Notes: generated from the letters alone by a model not told the origin. DNA of 64,000 nt from Bdellovibrio bacteriovorus (GCF_001592745.1 NZ_LUKD01000001.1:627384-691383), one strand, 5' to 3'; counted from the stretch's first letter, positions 25,871 through 35,636 are shown. Numbers and translations are program-made.

Positions 25871-27648
25871 CACTCGTACTCCAGTTGATCCCTCAACTCT
25901 AGCAACGGAAGAAAGTTAGGTTCTGATTGAAGTCCCGCACGAACGTAATCATAAGCTGCCGTGCGATCATTGTTTCTCATCATAACCCAAGCCAAACCAT
26001 AAAGTGCAGACGCACTTTGTTTATCTTTATTATACGCATCCGTGTAAGCTTTTTGTGCGCAAGCAACATCACCTGTATTAATACAGATATCGCCCATCAA
26101 AAGATCTTTCACTGACAAAGTTGAAAGCTCTGGCATTTTAAGAATCGCTGTGGACTCTGGCAAACGACCGATTTTAGCTAAGTAACTAGCTTGAGTCGAA
26201 AGCACATAAGCATCTTTCGGAGCCTCAGCCATCGCTTCTTGCAAAAGTTTTGCGGCGTCACTATCACGATTGATTTCCATCAAACACACCGCACGCAAAG
26301 CTTTAAGCTCCGGATTTGGAGGTTGTTTTTGATAAATTTCGTCACAGTATTTTTCTAAATAATCCCATTGCGTGAAACGCCACTCGACATGCAAAGGATG
26401 TGTGTAGTTGCGAGCTTGACCAGGCATTTGACTTAGGAACTGCACAACGGCTTGATTCAAGCCATCAACATCTCCCAAAAGGTTCTGCGCATAGACATTG
26501 AAAAGAAGAAGTTCCTGACGAAGATAGCCGGTTTTTTGAACGTTGGCTTTGATATCGCGAACCAGATTCTGCAAAGCGGCCGCATCCGAATTTGCTTTTG
26601 CATATTCTACGGTCGACATCGCACGGCCAAAAAGAGCTAACACTGAATTTGGATTTTTACGATAGATACCATCGAAGTCGCGCATAGCTTCGCCATAATT
26701 GCCTTTTTTCTGCTGGATAATTGCTAAATTCAGCAACGCAGAAACATTGAAAGGCTCGTGACCAATGGCTTTTTGCAGAGTGTCCTCGGCCTGTTTTAAA
26801 TCACCGTCCATCATGTAAGAAACAGCGATACCTAAATAGGCATCCACGATTTCAGCACGGCTTCTGCCCTCTTTAACCAAGGCTCTTTCTAAAATACGAC
26901 GCCCCATCAAACTTTGACGGTCTTCTGAAATCAATACCGAGGCCATCTGAACTTGCGATTCCGCATCCGGCTCTTTCAGCTTCGTGGCCTTCATATAGGT
27001 CTGTAAAGACTTTTCGTAAAGTCCTAACGTCTTATAGCGAATGGCCTGAGACATCAGCTCATCATAGCCCAAGCTTTTCTTCTTACCTTTTTGTGACAAA
27101 GAAAGCACGACGACGCCAGCGATGACCAGGGAGGCTGCAATCAAACTCCAACGAAGAACATTGGATTTCTGACGAATTTTTCCTTGAAGACGAGTGTCAC
27201 CGGAAGCGCCATAACTTTTTGCGGTCGCCGGAGTCGTCGTCGAACGCGACACGGGCTGCTCGCGAACCGGAGTCACATCTTTAAATCCCGTCTCGCGCAC
27301 AGGCGGTGGAGTTAAATCTAAATTCGGTGGAACCGGTGTCGGAGTTAAATCATCGGTCACAGGAATGATATCAGTACGAGTCATCGTGTGATGAGCAATC
27401 GACTGAGTCATCGTCTGTTCTGATTGAGAGTCCTGCTCTTCACGGATATTTCTGACGATATCCATGAAAACCTTGTTTTCGCGAATGTAACTCCAACGTC
27501 CTTCAGGCAGACGGACTTCATCAATAATAGAAACTTGTTTTGTACGAAGCTGCTCCGTGACTTCGGACAACGTAAACGGGCCCAGGATCCTGGTTGAGGA
27601 TTTGACGAGCCAATTTTTTTCGTTGCCGTTCACGTTGTCTGTACTCAT
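25870..27648 (-). CDS. GYF-domain, single-pass, TPR-repeat membrane protein
   Basis: 592 residues in three parts. Residues ~12-60 are a GYF_2 module (Trp-Leu-Val-Lys...Leu-Gly-Pro-Phe-Thr-Leu). A Pro/Thr-rich linker (residues ~90-165) is followed by one membrane helix (~173-190). The rest consists of tetratricopeptide repeats, including a run near residues 260-340 with Ala-x-x-Tyr-x-x-x-Gly and Gly-Asn-Tyr-Gly-Glu-Ala-Met patterns. The GYF part should be cytoplasmic and the TPR part periplasmic. It begins 6 bases after mlaD, so it probably works with the lipid transporter as a scaffold (inference). Confidence 0.8.
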   Translation of the reverse strand: MSTDNVNGNEKNWLVKSSTRILGPFTLSEVTEQLRTKQVSIIDEVRLPEGRWSYIRENKVFMDIVRNIREEQDSQSEQTMTQSIAHHTMTRTDIIPVTDDLTPTPVPPNLDLTPPPVRETGFKDVTPVREQPVSRSTTTPATAKSYGASGDTRLQGKIRQKSNVLRWSLIAASLVIAGVVVLSLSQKGKKKSLGYDELMSQAIRYKTLGLYEKSLQTYMKATKLKEPDAESQVQMASVLISEDRQSLMGRRILERALVKEGRSRAEIVDAYLGIAVSYMMDGDLKQAEDTLQKAIGHEPFNVSALLNLAIIQQKKGNYGEAMRDFDGIYRKNPNSVLALFGRAMSTVEYAKANSDAAALQNLVRDIKANVQKTGYLRQELLLFNVYAQNLLGDVDGLNQAVVQFLSQMPGQARNYTHPLHVEWRFTQWDYLEKYCDEIYQKQPPNPELKALRAVCLMEINRDSDAAKLLQEAMAEAPKDAYVLSTQASYLAKIGRLPESTAILKMPELSTLSVKDLLMGDICINTGDVACAQKAYTDAYNKDKQSASALYGLAWVMMRNNDRTAAYDYVRAGLQSEPNFLPLLELRDQLEYE

Positions 27649-27654
27649 ATCAGA

Positions 27655-29025
27655 TTAGAATGGTGCTTTCGTTAAAAGAAGTTTTAAGTCGTCGTTCGTT
27701 AAGAATAGACCCGCGCCCAAGTAGCTAGAGCGTCTGTCACCCTGATTGAAGGCGTCGTTGATACCACCAGTAATATAGATACCGCGATACAAAGTGTAAG
27801 ACAGAGAGCTTCGAACATTTGTATTTTCAAAATCAAACGCTTCTAACGTGAATTTCAACTTACGACGGAAGAAGAAGTAGTCGATACCAAAGCCACCCGA
27901 GTTCTCGATCAAACCACCCTTTAAAGTCAGGTCCCAGAAATTCTTCGCGTAAAGAACGGTGAACTTGATCTGGTTATAATAAGTTTTCGTTTCCGTGTAA
28001 TCAGCTGGAGATTCCGGCCCCGTACCTGTTCTTTTATAACCTGTTTTTTCAACTAAGCCCGCAGGGTCATCCACAACGGCGATGTAGTAATAACGATCTA
28101 GCCCCGGTTGGATTTGCACCCCAATGTAGGACTTTGTCGCCCCGACATCGTTCAAGTACTCACCACGGAAATCAAAGGCCGTTTGAATACGATTCGCCGA
28201 ATCCAACATACCGCTCAGACCATCAATTGCAGAAGACACATTTTCAGCGGTTTGCTCATCGCTGACAAGCTTACCGATCGCGCCCTCACCTTTATTGATT
28301 TTCGATGTGATCTCATCCAGGTTTTTAACAGAGTTCGACAAGCGCTTCCAAGTCTCTTTCAAACCCGTTTCGCTTTGGTCGTTCATCACTTCTTTTAAAG
28401 AAGACGTGATGTCATGGATGTCATCCACAATGTCGCCCACTTTGTCTTTGTTTTCCGTCGTCATTTGCGCCAAGTCGCCTGTCAGCGTCTCGATGTTCTT
28501 AACGATACGACCAAGAACGTGGCGACGAGTCCCATCTTCAGATGTTGCCTCTTGCAGGTTTTTCGCAACTTCTTTCAAAGAACTGGTCACTTCAGAAACT
28601 TGAGTCATCAGGTTATCTAGCGATCCACCATCACGAACAATCAAGATTTGCGCGTTATCTTCCAGTGGAGGATCTGTCGGGGAACCTGGATACACTTCCA
28701 CGTGCTTGTCGCCCAAGATACCTTGTGCTTTCACCTCGATGGAAGCCGAAGTCGTCAAAGGAACATCAGATTTCACCGTGATATCGATACGTGCTTTTCC
28801 ATCTTGCAAAGAAATGTTTTTAATCACACCGACGGGAATACCCGCAGAACGAACGGCCGAGTTTTTAACCAAGCCCCCTGCATTCGGAAGTAAGAACCAA
28901 GCTTTTTTGGAACGACCAAGGTATGAAGGATCATCACTGACCTGCATCGACATGACGGCGATCAGTGATCCCACCACGACAACTAACAAACCTACTTTAA
29001 ACTCTGCAGCGCGAAGCCAATTCAT
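27655..29025 (-). CDS. mlaD: MCE-domain lipid transport protein (MlaD-like)
   Basis: 456 residues. One N-terminal membrane anchor (residues ~10-28) is followed by an MCE domain (~residues 40-120, with Gly-x-x-x-Gly-Val-Ile and Ile-x-Val-Lys-Ala-Gln-Gly-Ile-Leu-Gly-Asp-Lys). A long helical segment with heptad-like spacing follows (~140-270), and a C-terminal ~180-residue part rich in aromatic beta strands resembles an outer-membrane barrel or barrel-like end. MlaD of E. coli is only ~180 residues, so this long form could span much of the periplasm as a bridge. Start overlaps mlaF by 4 bases. Confidence 0.85.
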   Translation of the reverse strand: MNWLRAAEFKVGLLVVVVGSLIAVMSMQVSDDPSYLGRSKKAWFLLPNAGGLVKNSAVRSAGIPVGVIKNISLQDGKARIDITVKSDVPLTTSASIEVKAQGILGDKHVEVYPGSPTDPPLEDNAQILIVRDGGSLDNLMTQVSEVTSSLKEVAKNLQEATSEDGTRRHVLGRIVKNIETLTGDLAQMTTENKDKVGDIVDDIHDITSSLKEVMNDQSETGLKETWKRLSNSVKNLDEITSKINKGEGAIGKLVSDEQTAENVSSAIDGLSGMLDSANRIQTAFDFRGEYLNDVGATKSYIGVQIQPGLDRYYYIAVVDDPAGLVEKTGYKRTGTGPESPADYTETKTYYNQIKFTVLYAKNFWDLTLKGGLIENSGGFGIDYFFFRRKLKFTLEAFDFENTNVRSSLSYTLYRGIYITGGINDAFNQGDRRSSYLGAGLFLTNDDLKLLLTKAPF

Positions 29026-29789
29026 TGATGTTTCATCCCTTTATTCACGAACCTCTTCACAAGCTCGATGTCCGTGTTGAAGAAATCCTCTGGAGTACCA
29101 AATAATAGAACTCGGCCACTATCTAACATCGCAATATAGTCGGCAATCCTGAATGCGGCGGACAAATCGTGGGACACCATGATAGAAGTCGTCGCACCAG
29201 CTCTTAATTTATGAGTACTCAGAATCAAATTATCCACCATTTCAGTCAGAATGGGATCTAAACCCGTGGTAGGCTCATCATAGATCAAGATTTCTGGATC
29301 TAGGGCGAGAGCCCGAGCTAGACCGGTTCTTTTCTGCATCCCACCACTGATTTGGCTTGGAAGTTTGTGATAATGTTTGGACTCCAAACCGACTTGCTGC
29401 AATTTTTCTTCGGCAATACGAAGGACTTGGGATTCCTTCAAATCGCGGCGATGCTCGAATAAGGGAAAACACACATTTTCTAACACTGTCATGTCATCAA
29501 AAAGTGCGGCCGACTGAAAAAGAACTCCGAACTTACAACGAAATTTTGTCAGCTCATCGGGCGGTAAAGTTCCAATATCGGTTCCCAGAACCTCAATTGT
29601 TCCCGAAGTGGGCTTAAACAGCCCCAAGAGATGCTTCAGCATCACGCTTTTTCCAGTTCCAGAAAAGCCGATGATTGCGGTCAAACTGCCTTTGGGGATT
29701 TCTAAGTTGATACCTTTAAGAACAAACTCTTTTCCACCATCAAAGGATTTTTTCACGTCCCTTAAGGACACTGCTGATTCTTGTTTCAT
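29022..29789 (-). CDS. mlaF: MCE/Mla lipid transporter ATPase
   Basis: 255 residues, typical of MlaF. Walker A is Gly-Phe-Ser-Gly-Thr-Gly-Lys-Ser, the signature is Ile-Ser-Gly-Gly-Met-Gln-Lys-Arg (the Met variant is characteristic of Mla-type ATPases), and Walker B is Ile-Tyr-Asp-Glu-Pro-Thr-Thr-Gly-Leu-Asp-Pro. It drives phospholipid movement between the inner and outer membranes together with MlaE and the MCE protein. One-base overlap with mlaE (TAATG). Confidence 0.9.
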   Translation of the reverse strand: MKQESAVSLRDVKKSFDGGKEFVLKGINLEIPKGSLTAIIGFSGTGKSVMLKHLLGLFKPTSGTIEVLGTDIGTLPPDELTKFRCKFGVLFQSAALFDDMTVLENVCFPLFEHRRDLKESQVLRIAEEKLQQVGLESKHYHKLPSQISGGMQKRTGLARALALDPEILIYDEPTTGLDPILTEMVDNLILSTHKLRAGATTSIMVSHDLSAAFRIADYIAMLDSGRVLLFGTPEDFFNTDIELVKRFVNKGMKHQ

Positions 29790-30616
29790 TAAGAAATCCC
29801 CATGATGTTGTAATAGAAGCGAATCAAGTTTGTCGCGAAGTAATCAAGAATGATGATACCGACCATGCTTTGCACCACGCCCTGATTCGTCGCATCCCCC
29901 ACACCCTTGGCTCCGCCTGTTGTGTTAAACCCGCGGTAAGTACAGACGACCGCAAAATAAACACCGAAAATCATTCCTTTGAAAAGACCTTCGTTGATGT
30001 GTTTGACCTCGATGAAGTCAGCAATCTTTTGCCAGAACACGGCCTCATCTAAAGAAACAAGTTTCACGCAAAGAAAGTAACTTCCCAACATCGCGACAAA
30101 GTCAAAAACTGCAACCAATAAAGGCATACAAATGACAGCGGCTACGATTCGTGGGGAAATCAAATATTGTTTTGTATTCACGCCCATCACATCCAAGGCG
30201 TCGATTTGTTCGTTCACACGCATGGTTCCTAAGCGGGCTGCCATAGCGCCTCCCGCTCTAGCAGCAACGATCAAACCCGTTAGAACAGGCCCTAACTCAC
30301 GCGTGATTCCCAGCGCCACTGTGGGTCCCACCATGTTCACGGCGTTAAACAATTTAAAACCTAAATAAAGTTGGAATGAAAGAGCCAGACCCGTAAACAC
30401 CCCTGTTAAACAGATGATGCCGACAGATTGATTTCCAATGAACTCCATATGGCGAATCACTTCGGGAAAACGGGATGGTTTAGCAAAGATCAAACGCACA
30501 CTTTCAGTGAAAAACATCATGATCTGACCGGTCTCGGCGATACCATCTCGCACTTTGTTTAAAACAAAGGCGCCAATGCCCGAGATGATCGTATAAAATC
30601 TGTCCGCTAAGGTCAC
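29789..30616 (-). CDS. mlaE: MCE/Mla lipid transporter permease
   Basis: 275 residues from the GTG at 30616, chosen because GGGGGAGAG lies 5 bases upstream and it sits just after the alr stop; upstream starts to 30694 would overlap alr heavily. The MlaE/permease family pattern is clear: Val-Gly-Pro-Thr-Val-Ala-Leu-Gly-Ile-Thr-Arg-Glu-Leu-Gly-Pro-Val-Leu-Thr-Gly-Leu and Ala-Arg-Ala-Gly-Gly-Ala-Met-Ala-Ala-Arg-Leu-Gly-Thr-Met. About five or six membrane helices. It forms the inner-membrane dimer of the lipid transporter. Confidence 0.9.
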   Translation of the reverse strand: MTLADRFYTIISGIGAFVLNKVRDGIAETGQIMMFFTESVRLIFAKPSRFPEVIRHMEFIGNQSVGIICLTGVFTGLALSFQLYLGFKLFNAVNMVGPTVALGITRELGPVLTGLIVAARAGGAMAARLGTMRVNEQIDALDVMGVNTKQYLISPRIVAAVICMPLLVAVFDFVAMLGSYFLCVKLVSLDEAVFWQKIADFIEVKHINEGLFKGMIFGVYFAVVCTYRGFNTTGGAKGVGDATNQGVVQSMVGIIILDYFATNLIRFYYNIMGIS

Positions 30617-30617
30617 T

Positions 30618-31820
30618 TTACTCTCCCCCAACTTCGTCACGGATGAAACGGGCATCGACGCCAGTGTAAACGCGAGGCACACGCTCACCAACACTGGTCA
30701 ACATTTCCCACGTGATACTGTGAGCCAGTGTTCCGATTTCGTCGGCGGAAAGAAAGCTTCCTCCACTGCCGTATCCAAATAAGATCACTTCTTGATCTTT
30801 AAATTTCTTCAAATCTTCGTTTCCTACTACATCGGTCACATCGAGCATCAAATAGTCCATGCAGATGGTGCCGGCAATAGGAACTCGTTTCCCCGCGAAC
30901 AACAGATTCGCTTTATTAGAAAGAATGCGGTGAAAACCATCCGCATACCCCACAGGAACGACAGCGATAACCGAATCGCGTGTGGCTTTCCAAGTGGCGC
31001 CATAAGACACAGTTTCACCCGCTTTGACGTGACGGTATGTTGCCACTTGGGACTTAAAAGTCATAACAGGTTTTAATTGGCAGACTGATTTATCCTCTAA
31101 AGGATTATAGCCATAGATCATCAGACCCGGACGCAAACCCCAGTTTTGCAAAAGCAAAGGATGATCTTTACTTCCACCCTGCTGTTTTAAAGCCATCAGG
31201 TTCAAAATGCCGGAACTATTTAAGGCGTGGCAGAAAATGTTAAACGGTTTAAAGAGCTGACTGACTTGATCGAGCTTGCGCAACTGTTCGGCACTTTGCC
31301 CCTGAGGGTCTAATGCATCATCACCGTTATACAAGTGAGTGACTAAAGCTTTCAGACGGATTTTTTTGTTCTGCCACAGACGATCAAAAAGTTTTTGGCC
31401 TTCTTCGGGACGGAAACCCAAACGGTTCATGCCGGTATCAAACTTCAGATGAATATTCACCGGCTGATCGGCCACAGCTTCAAGATGCTCGATATGTTCC
31501 CAAGTGCTTACCACCGGAGTCATTTGATACTGAAGAATTTTTTCAGCACCTTCTCTGTCGAAACCACGGAAGACTAAAATCTCGGCTTTCACTCCGAAAT
31601 TTCTTAGTAAAAGACCTTCTTCAATCAGGCAAACACCTAGATGTTTTACACCTAAAGATTCTAAGAAGCGCGCTAATTGCACGTCGCCATGCCCATAAGC
31701 ATTGGCTTTTACCATCGGACACAAAAAAGGAGCTTGCGGAAATGACGACTGCAACAAACGAATGTTGTGCGCCAAGTGATCTAAGTTGATTTCCGCAAAG
31801 GTGTGTCGATACATTTCCAT
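30618..31820 (-). CDS. alr: Alanine racemase
   Basis: 400 residues. The PLP lysine motif Val-Lys-Ala-Asn-Ala-Tyr-Gly-His-Gly lies near residue 38 and the C-terminal domain has Gly-Thr-Ile-Cys-Met-Asp-Tyr-Leu-Met-Leu-Asp-Val. It converts L- to D-alanine for peptidoglycan. Two start codons six bases apart (31820, 31814) are possible; neither has a strong ribosome site. It directly precedes mlaE, putting wall precursor synthesis and lipid transport on one transcript. Confidence 0.9.
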   Translation of the reverse strand: MEMYRHTFAEINLDHLAHNIRLLQSSFPQAPFLCPMVKANAYGHGDVQLARFLESLGVKHLGVCLIEEGLLLRNFGVKAEILVFRGFDREGAEKILQYQMTPVVSTWEHIEHLEAVADQPVNIHLKFDTGMNRLGFRPEEGQKLFDRLWQNKKIRLKALVTHLYNGDDALDPQGQSAEQLRKLDQVSQLFKPFNIFCHALNSSGILNLMALKQQGGSKDHPLLLQNWGLRPGLMIYGYNPLEDKSVCQLKPVMTFKSQVATYRHVKAGETVSYGATWKATRDSVIAVVPVGYADGFHRILSNKANLLFAGKRVPIAGTICMDYLMLDVTDVVGNEDLKKFKDQEVILFGYGSGGSFLSADEIGTLAHSITWEMLTSVGERVPRVYTGVDARFIRDEVGGE

Positions 31821-31841
31821 TAAATTACTTTTTCCATTCGC

Positions 31842-33329
31842 CTATTCAGGAGCCACTTCAAACTCGGGACGATGAGTTTCCGGAGCTTTATACAAACAAA
31901 TTTTATTTCCGCCTTTGTCGGTGATGTGCAGAAGAGCTTTGGTCGATGTTTCGTCCAAAGTTTTCGCGGAGTCACACAAAGATGGATACTCACTCACGCC
32001 CAAACTGATTGATACTTTCATACCATTGTCCATGAAAGACGTGCCTTCAATAATTCGACGAAGTCTTTCTGAACGAAGTGCGGCTCCTTTTTTAGAGCAG
32101 TGAGGTAATATCATCGCAATTTCGTTGGCCGAAGTTCTGCACGTCAGATCATTGGTACGGCTGGTTTTAGTGATGATGGTTGCGACGGATTTTAGCAACT
32201 CATCTCTCACTGCTTCACCTAAAGATGATTCAATCTCATAAAAATCATCCATGGCGATCTTTACAACCGAGATAGGCTGCTTCAGTCGACGCGCCCGCGA
32301 CACTTCATCGCTCAAGGCTTTCTGATAGAAGTTGCGGTTGTACAGCTCGGTCACAAAATCTTGGACCTCTAAGGAATCCACTTTCTTTTCCAATGTGAAA
32401 GTCGAATAGCAAAGAGACAAAAGACTGAATTCTTCCGCCAGTTGGCTGGCTTCAGCTTGAGTGATATTACCGGAATAGACGAAGACACCCTCTAATGCGT
32501 GATGCGCATAAAGTGGCAATGCCTTGGGTGGATTGAAATGAAATGCCTCAACCAACATGTCATTAAACCGCGCCGGTAAAAGTCCCATTGCCATCTGTGT
32601 CGTTAAATCTTTCGTGTCGCCAGCTTCTAGTTGGACGCCGACACCTTGAATGTCGGATGCAGGAATACCTTGCGCGTGGGTTGCCACGAAAGATCGCACT
32701 GAAGGAAGAAACTTAAAGAAAATACAAAGGGCGTTGGGAAGATGATTCAAATATTTTTGAATTAAGTCTTCCTTGCTTTGCGCAGAACGATAATCCGTAA
32801 TGCGCATTGAAACCTTCGGCGTCGACATTTCAGTCTCAGCTTGCTTCAAGCTGCTGAAGGCAGCCGCATGGACTTCTTCCACTTTCGCTTTTGTCACTTG
32901 CAGCTCATCAAAAAGCTGTTCGTTTTGATAGGTCAGGTAAAGTTTTTCGCAGGCGCGATCCACGGACCAGACGATACGGGACTCTAAAGCCGCCGATTCA
33001 TCTGAAATCACATCAACAAAACCAAAGCCATTGTACTGTGCTAAAATATCAAATTGCGAAACGCTTGAGACCGCAATGAATTTAATTTCTTCATTGATGT
33101 CTTGCACGATTTTTACGAAATCACTTAATGACCCCGCTAATGCGGCAGTTGAAAACACCAGAAGATGCGGTGGATTTTCTTTTAAACGCTGCTCTAAAGT
33201 TTCCGGATCTTGGAAGTAGTAAGCGTCGTAGCCCGCTTGCGAAAGATACACTTTCGCCGAAGCCCCCGCATCCACATCGGTGGTGAAAACAAAAACCGTA
33301 AACTGAGAACTATAATCGCGAATATTCAA
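31842..33329 (-). CDS. Receiver-like protein with degenerate GGDEF domain
   Basis: 495 residues. Residues ~8-130 look like a response-regulator receiver fold, but where the acceptor Asp is expected the strand reads Leu-Leu-Val-Phe-Ser-Thr, so it is probably not phosphorylated. A middle domain (~190-330) is GAF-like in pattern. The C-terminal ~165 residues fit a diguanylate cyclase fold (Asp-Asp-Phe-Tyr-Glu-Ile and Ile-Ala-Met-Ile-Leu-Pro), yet the GGDEF signature is Ser-Ala-Asn-Glu-Ile. It should not make c-di-GMP and may bind a nucleotide or act as a protein partner. It begins at the base after the histidine kinase stop. Confidence 0.75.
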   Translation of the reverse strand: MNIRDYSSQFTVFVFTTDVDAGASAKVYLSQAGYDAYYFQDPETLEQRLKENPPHLLVFSTAALAGSLSDFVKIVQDINEEIKFIAVSSVSQFDILAQYNGFGFVDVISDESAALESRIVWSVDRACEKLYLTYQNEQLFDELQVTKAKVEEVHAAAFSSLKQAETEMSTPKVSMRITDYRSAQSKEDLIQKYLNHLPNALCIFFKFLPSVRSFVATHAQGIPASDIQGVGVQLEAGDTKDLTTQMAMGLLPARFNDMLVEAFHFNPPKALPLYAHHALEGVFVYSGNITQAEASQLAEEFSLLSLCYSTFTLEKKVDSLEVQDFVTELYNRNFYQKALSDEVSRARRLKQPISVVKIAMDDFYEIESSLGEAVRDELLKSVATIITKTSRTNDLTCRTSANEIAMILPHCSKKGAALRSERLRRIIEGTSFMDNGMKVSISLGVSEYPSLCDSAKTLDETSTKALLHITDKGGNKICLYKAPETHRPEFEVAPE

Positions 33330-35636
33330 CTAAGGCCTCTTTCCAGGTCGACGAATTTCAACGTGATAAGTATCCAATTTGGTTGTTTTTGCCTTCGCGG
33401 TCATTTGCGGAGGCATCACAAAGTTCACCGGAGTTAGTTCGTCACTCATCGTTGCAAGTTCTTCCGAAGTTGGCGCACTCACAGGCTCAACCACCGGTAC
33501 CGCGTCAATTGTCGTTGCCACTTCATCGGCAGTCACAGTTTCCGACAAGACCACTTCCGTCACCGGAGTTGGCGCAGGAGTTTCCACCGCAGTGGCTTTT
33601 GCCACGGGCGCCTTGGGTTCTTCACCCAGGAAGCCATCGATAAAACTAAATTCATCATTCCCCAATGCGGGTGCCGTAGGTTGCGTCGCTTTCACAGAAG
33701 ACGTCGACACAATCGGCGTTGAAATTTTTGGTTTCGAAGATTCCGTTGCGGATTCGACTTTTGTTTCTTCCTGTGCCGGAGGAGGCGCCACCTCTGTCAC
33801 TTCAGGAAGCTCCAAAAGATTATCGATATTCACATCCAACGGTGAAGCTGGAGCCATTGAAGCCTTCACTTCCTCAAAATGCGCCTGGGCTTCTTCTTGA
33901 TGAACAGACTCTTCAGACAGTTTAGGCAACTCTGGGGAAATCACTAGAGGTTCTTCCTTTGCAACAAGCACATCGGCCGGAGCTTTGAGAACCGACACCG
34001 ACTGAACTTTTTTAAACAGAATATTTACTTTCGTCCCTTGACCACGCTGCGACTCCACACGCACATCGGCGTTGTGTTCTTTCAAAATTCCAAAAGCCAC
34101 AGAAAGCCCCAAGCCCATGTGATTGTGGAAAGAGCGTGTCGTAAAGAAAGGATCAAAAATCTTATCGACGTTTGCCGCCTCAATCCCCTCACCCGTATCT
34201 TCAATATTCAAGTGCACACCGTCGGCATCCTCGAAAAGATCCACTTTGATTTCTTTTTTCGGCATACGTTCCATGGCTTCTACAGAGTTATGCAGAACGT
34301 TTGAAATCGCACGCATGATCGCATCCACGTGAAGATCCAAAGCTGAATTGTCTTGAATATTCTTCGTCAGCTTCACACCTTTTTGCGCAAACAGGGGCTC
34401 CATCTCTTTCAGAGCTTTCACTAAAGGCCCTTCGACCTTCATGGAATTTTTCTCTTGCACTTCCTCGCCCGCGTAGCCCAGAAGTTTATCCAGCACACCG
34501 CGCGCCGCGCGCGTTTCTCGCAAAATAGACTCCGTGCTTTGTACGATGTCTGTTTCGGGAGACTTCGCCAGAATCATTTGCGAATAACCCAAGATAGAAG
34601 CCAAAGGTCCGCGCATTTCGTGCGCTAAGGCCGAAGCCACTTTCATCGAAGCTTGAACCTTTTCTTTTTGTACGATTTCAGGATCCTGCGCGATCACTTT
34701 TTCAGGAACCGGAGGCGCTAACGGACGAGACTTTGCCGCTTGCAGTTCCTCTTCAAGGGTTGTGATTTGTTTTTCTGTCGTCGTTGTTAACCACAACAAA
34801 GCTGCCGCCGCAACGGTCATCAAGCCCGCGCCCATCAGAAGGAACTGCCACCACAACCCCGCACGCCCCTTCATCGTTTCCTTCAAAGGAGCCGAACTCA
34901 ACACAAGCAAATTACTTTGCGGAATCATCTCGTACATTCCGTAAAGATCACCCGATTTTAACTGAAACGTATTGCTGCCGTGAGAGGACCCGCTTTTTTG
35001 GGCCTCTTTGAAAACTGGATCATCGCGCATCACTGTTCCCAAATACTCAGGCACAGAATGACCCACAGTAAGACCCGTCGAAGTCACAATTGAAAACGAA
35101 CTGAGGGCGCCTCTTTGCGCATCAATCACGGATTGAAAAATTTCGCCCGAACCAAATAATGCGTAAGCCTTGCTGCCCTCTAAAAATACCAACGCGACAT
35201 AACGTCCACGTTGAGAATCCTGAAAAGGCTTCACATAAAAACGCAAATCCGAAGTTCTGTTCGCGATATTACCTACCGCGGATTTTACAAACTCCGTGGT
35301 CCAATTTGCCGCTTTGGAATTTTCTTTAGCGACGATGACTTGAGGCTCAAGATTGCCACCATTGACGGAAAAGGAAGCCGCCGCATAGTAAGGTGCCATT
35401 GCATTCCAGTTGAGCTTTCCTTTTTGGAAATTTTCTGAATTCAAAGTCGCGACAACTCTTTGCAGAGTTTTCAACTCTGTCGCCAAGGAATGATTGATCG
35501 CACCGACTTGTGTGCGCGTTTGGGCTTCAACCCAGCTCATTCTGTCACCGTAGACGAAGCTATCTGTGCGCCACAAAACAGCTCCGATAAAAATCGCGGC
35601 AACAGCAACGAGGACGGCGATGAGTTTTACTTTCAT
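33330..35636 (-). CDS. Membrane sensor histidine kinase
   Basis: 768 residues; the ATG at 35636 follows GGAAGGA. Two membrane helices (residues ~5-23 and ~272-292) frame a ~250-residue periplasmic sensor domain. The kinase core has the H-box with His339 (Ala-His-Glu-Met-Arg-Gly-Pro-Leu), the N-box Asn-Val-Leu-His-Asn-Ser-Val-Glu-Ala-Met, Asp-Thr-Gly-Glu-Gly-Ile and Gly-Leu-Gly-Leu-Ser-Val. A long Pro/Ala/Val/Glu-rich tail (~residues 580-768) follows and is probably disordered. No response regulator is adjacent; the next gene has only a receiver without acceptor Asp. Confidence 0.87.
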   Translation of the reverse strand: MKVKLIAVLVAVAAIFIGAVLWRTDSFVYGDRMSWVEAQTRTQVGAINHSLATELKTLQRVVATLNSENFQKGKLNWNAMAPYYAAASFSVNGGNLEPQVIVAKENSKAANWTTEFVKSAVGNIANRTSDLRFYVKPFQDSQRGRYVALVFLEGSKAYALFGSGEIFQSVIDAQRGALSSFSIVTSTGLTVGHSVPEYLGTVMRDDPVFKEAQKSGSSHGSNTFQLKSGDLYGMYEMIPQSNLLVLSSAPLKETMKGRAGLWWQFLLMGAGLMTVAAAALLWLTTTTEKQITTLEEELQAAKSRPLAPPVPEKVIAQDPEIVQKEKVQASMKVASALAHEMRGPLASILGYSQMILAKSPETDIVQSTESILRETRAARGVLDKLLGYAGEEVQEKNSMKVEGPLVKALKEMEPLFAQKGVKLTKNIQDNSALDLHVDAIMRAISNVLHNSVEAMERMPKKEIKVDLFEDADGVHLNIEDTGEGIEAANVDKIFDPFFTTRSFHNHMGLGLSVAFGILKEHNADVRVESQRGQGTKVNILFKKVQSVSVLKAPADVLVAKEEPLVISPELPKLSEESVHQEEAQAHFEEVKASMAPASPLDVNIDNLLELPEVTEVAPPPAQEETKVESATESSKPKISTPIVSTSSVKATQPTAPALGNDEFSFIDGFLGEEPKAPVAKATAVETPAPTPVTEVVLSETVTADEVATTIDAVPVVEPVSAPTSEELATMSDELTPVNFVMPPQMTAKAKTTKLDTYHVEIRRPGKRP

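Noticed and set aside
33379..33900. 173-codon plus-strand frame opposite the histidine kinase tail
   Set aside because: A mirror of the Pro/Ala/Val-rich disordered tail; no start signal and the kinase frame is well supported.
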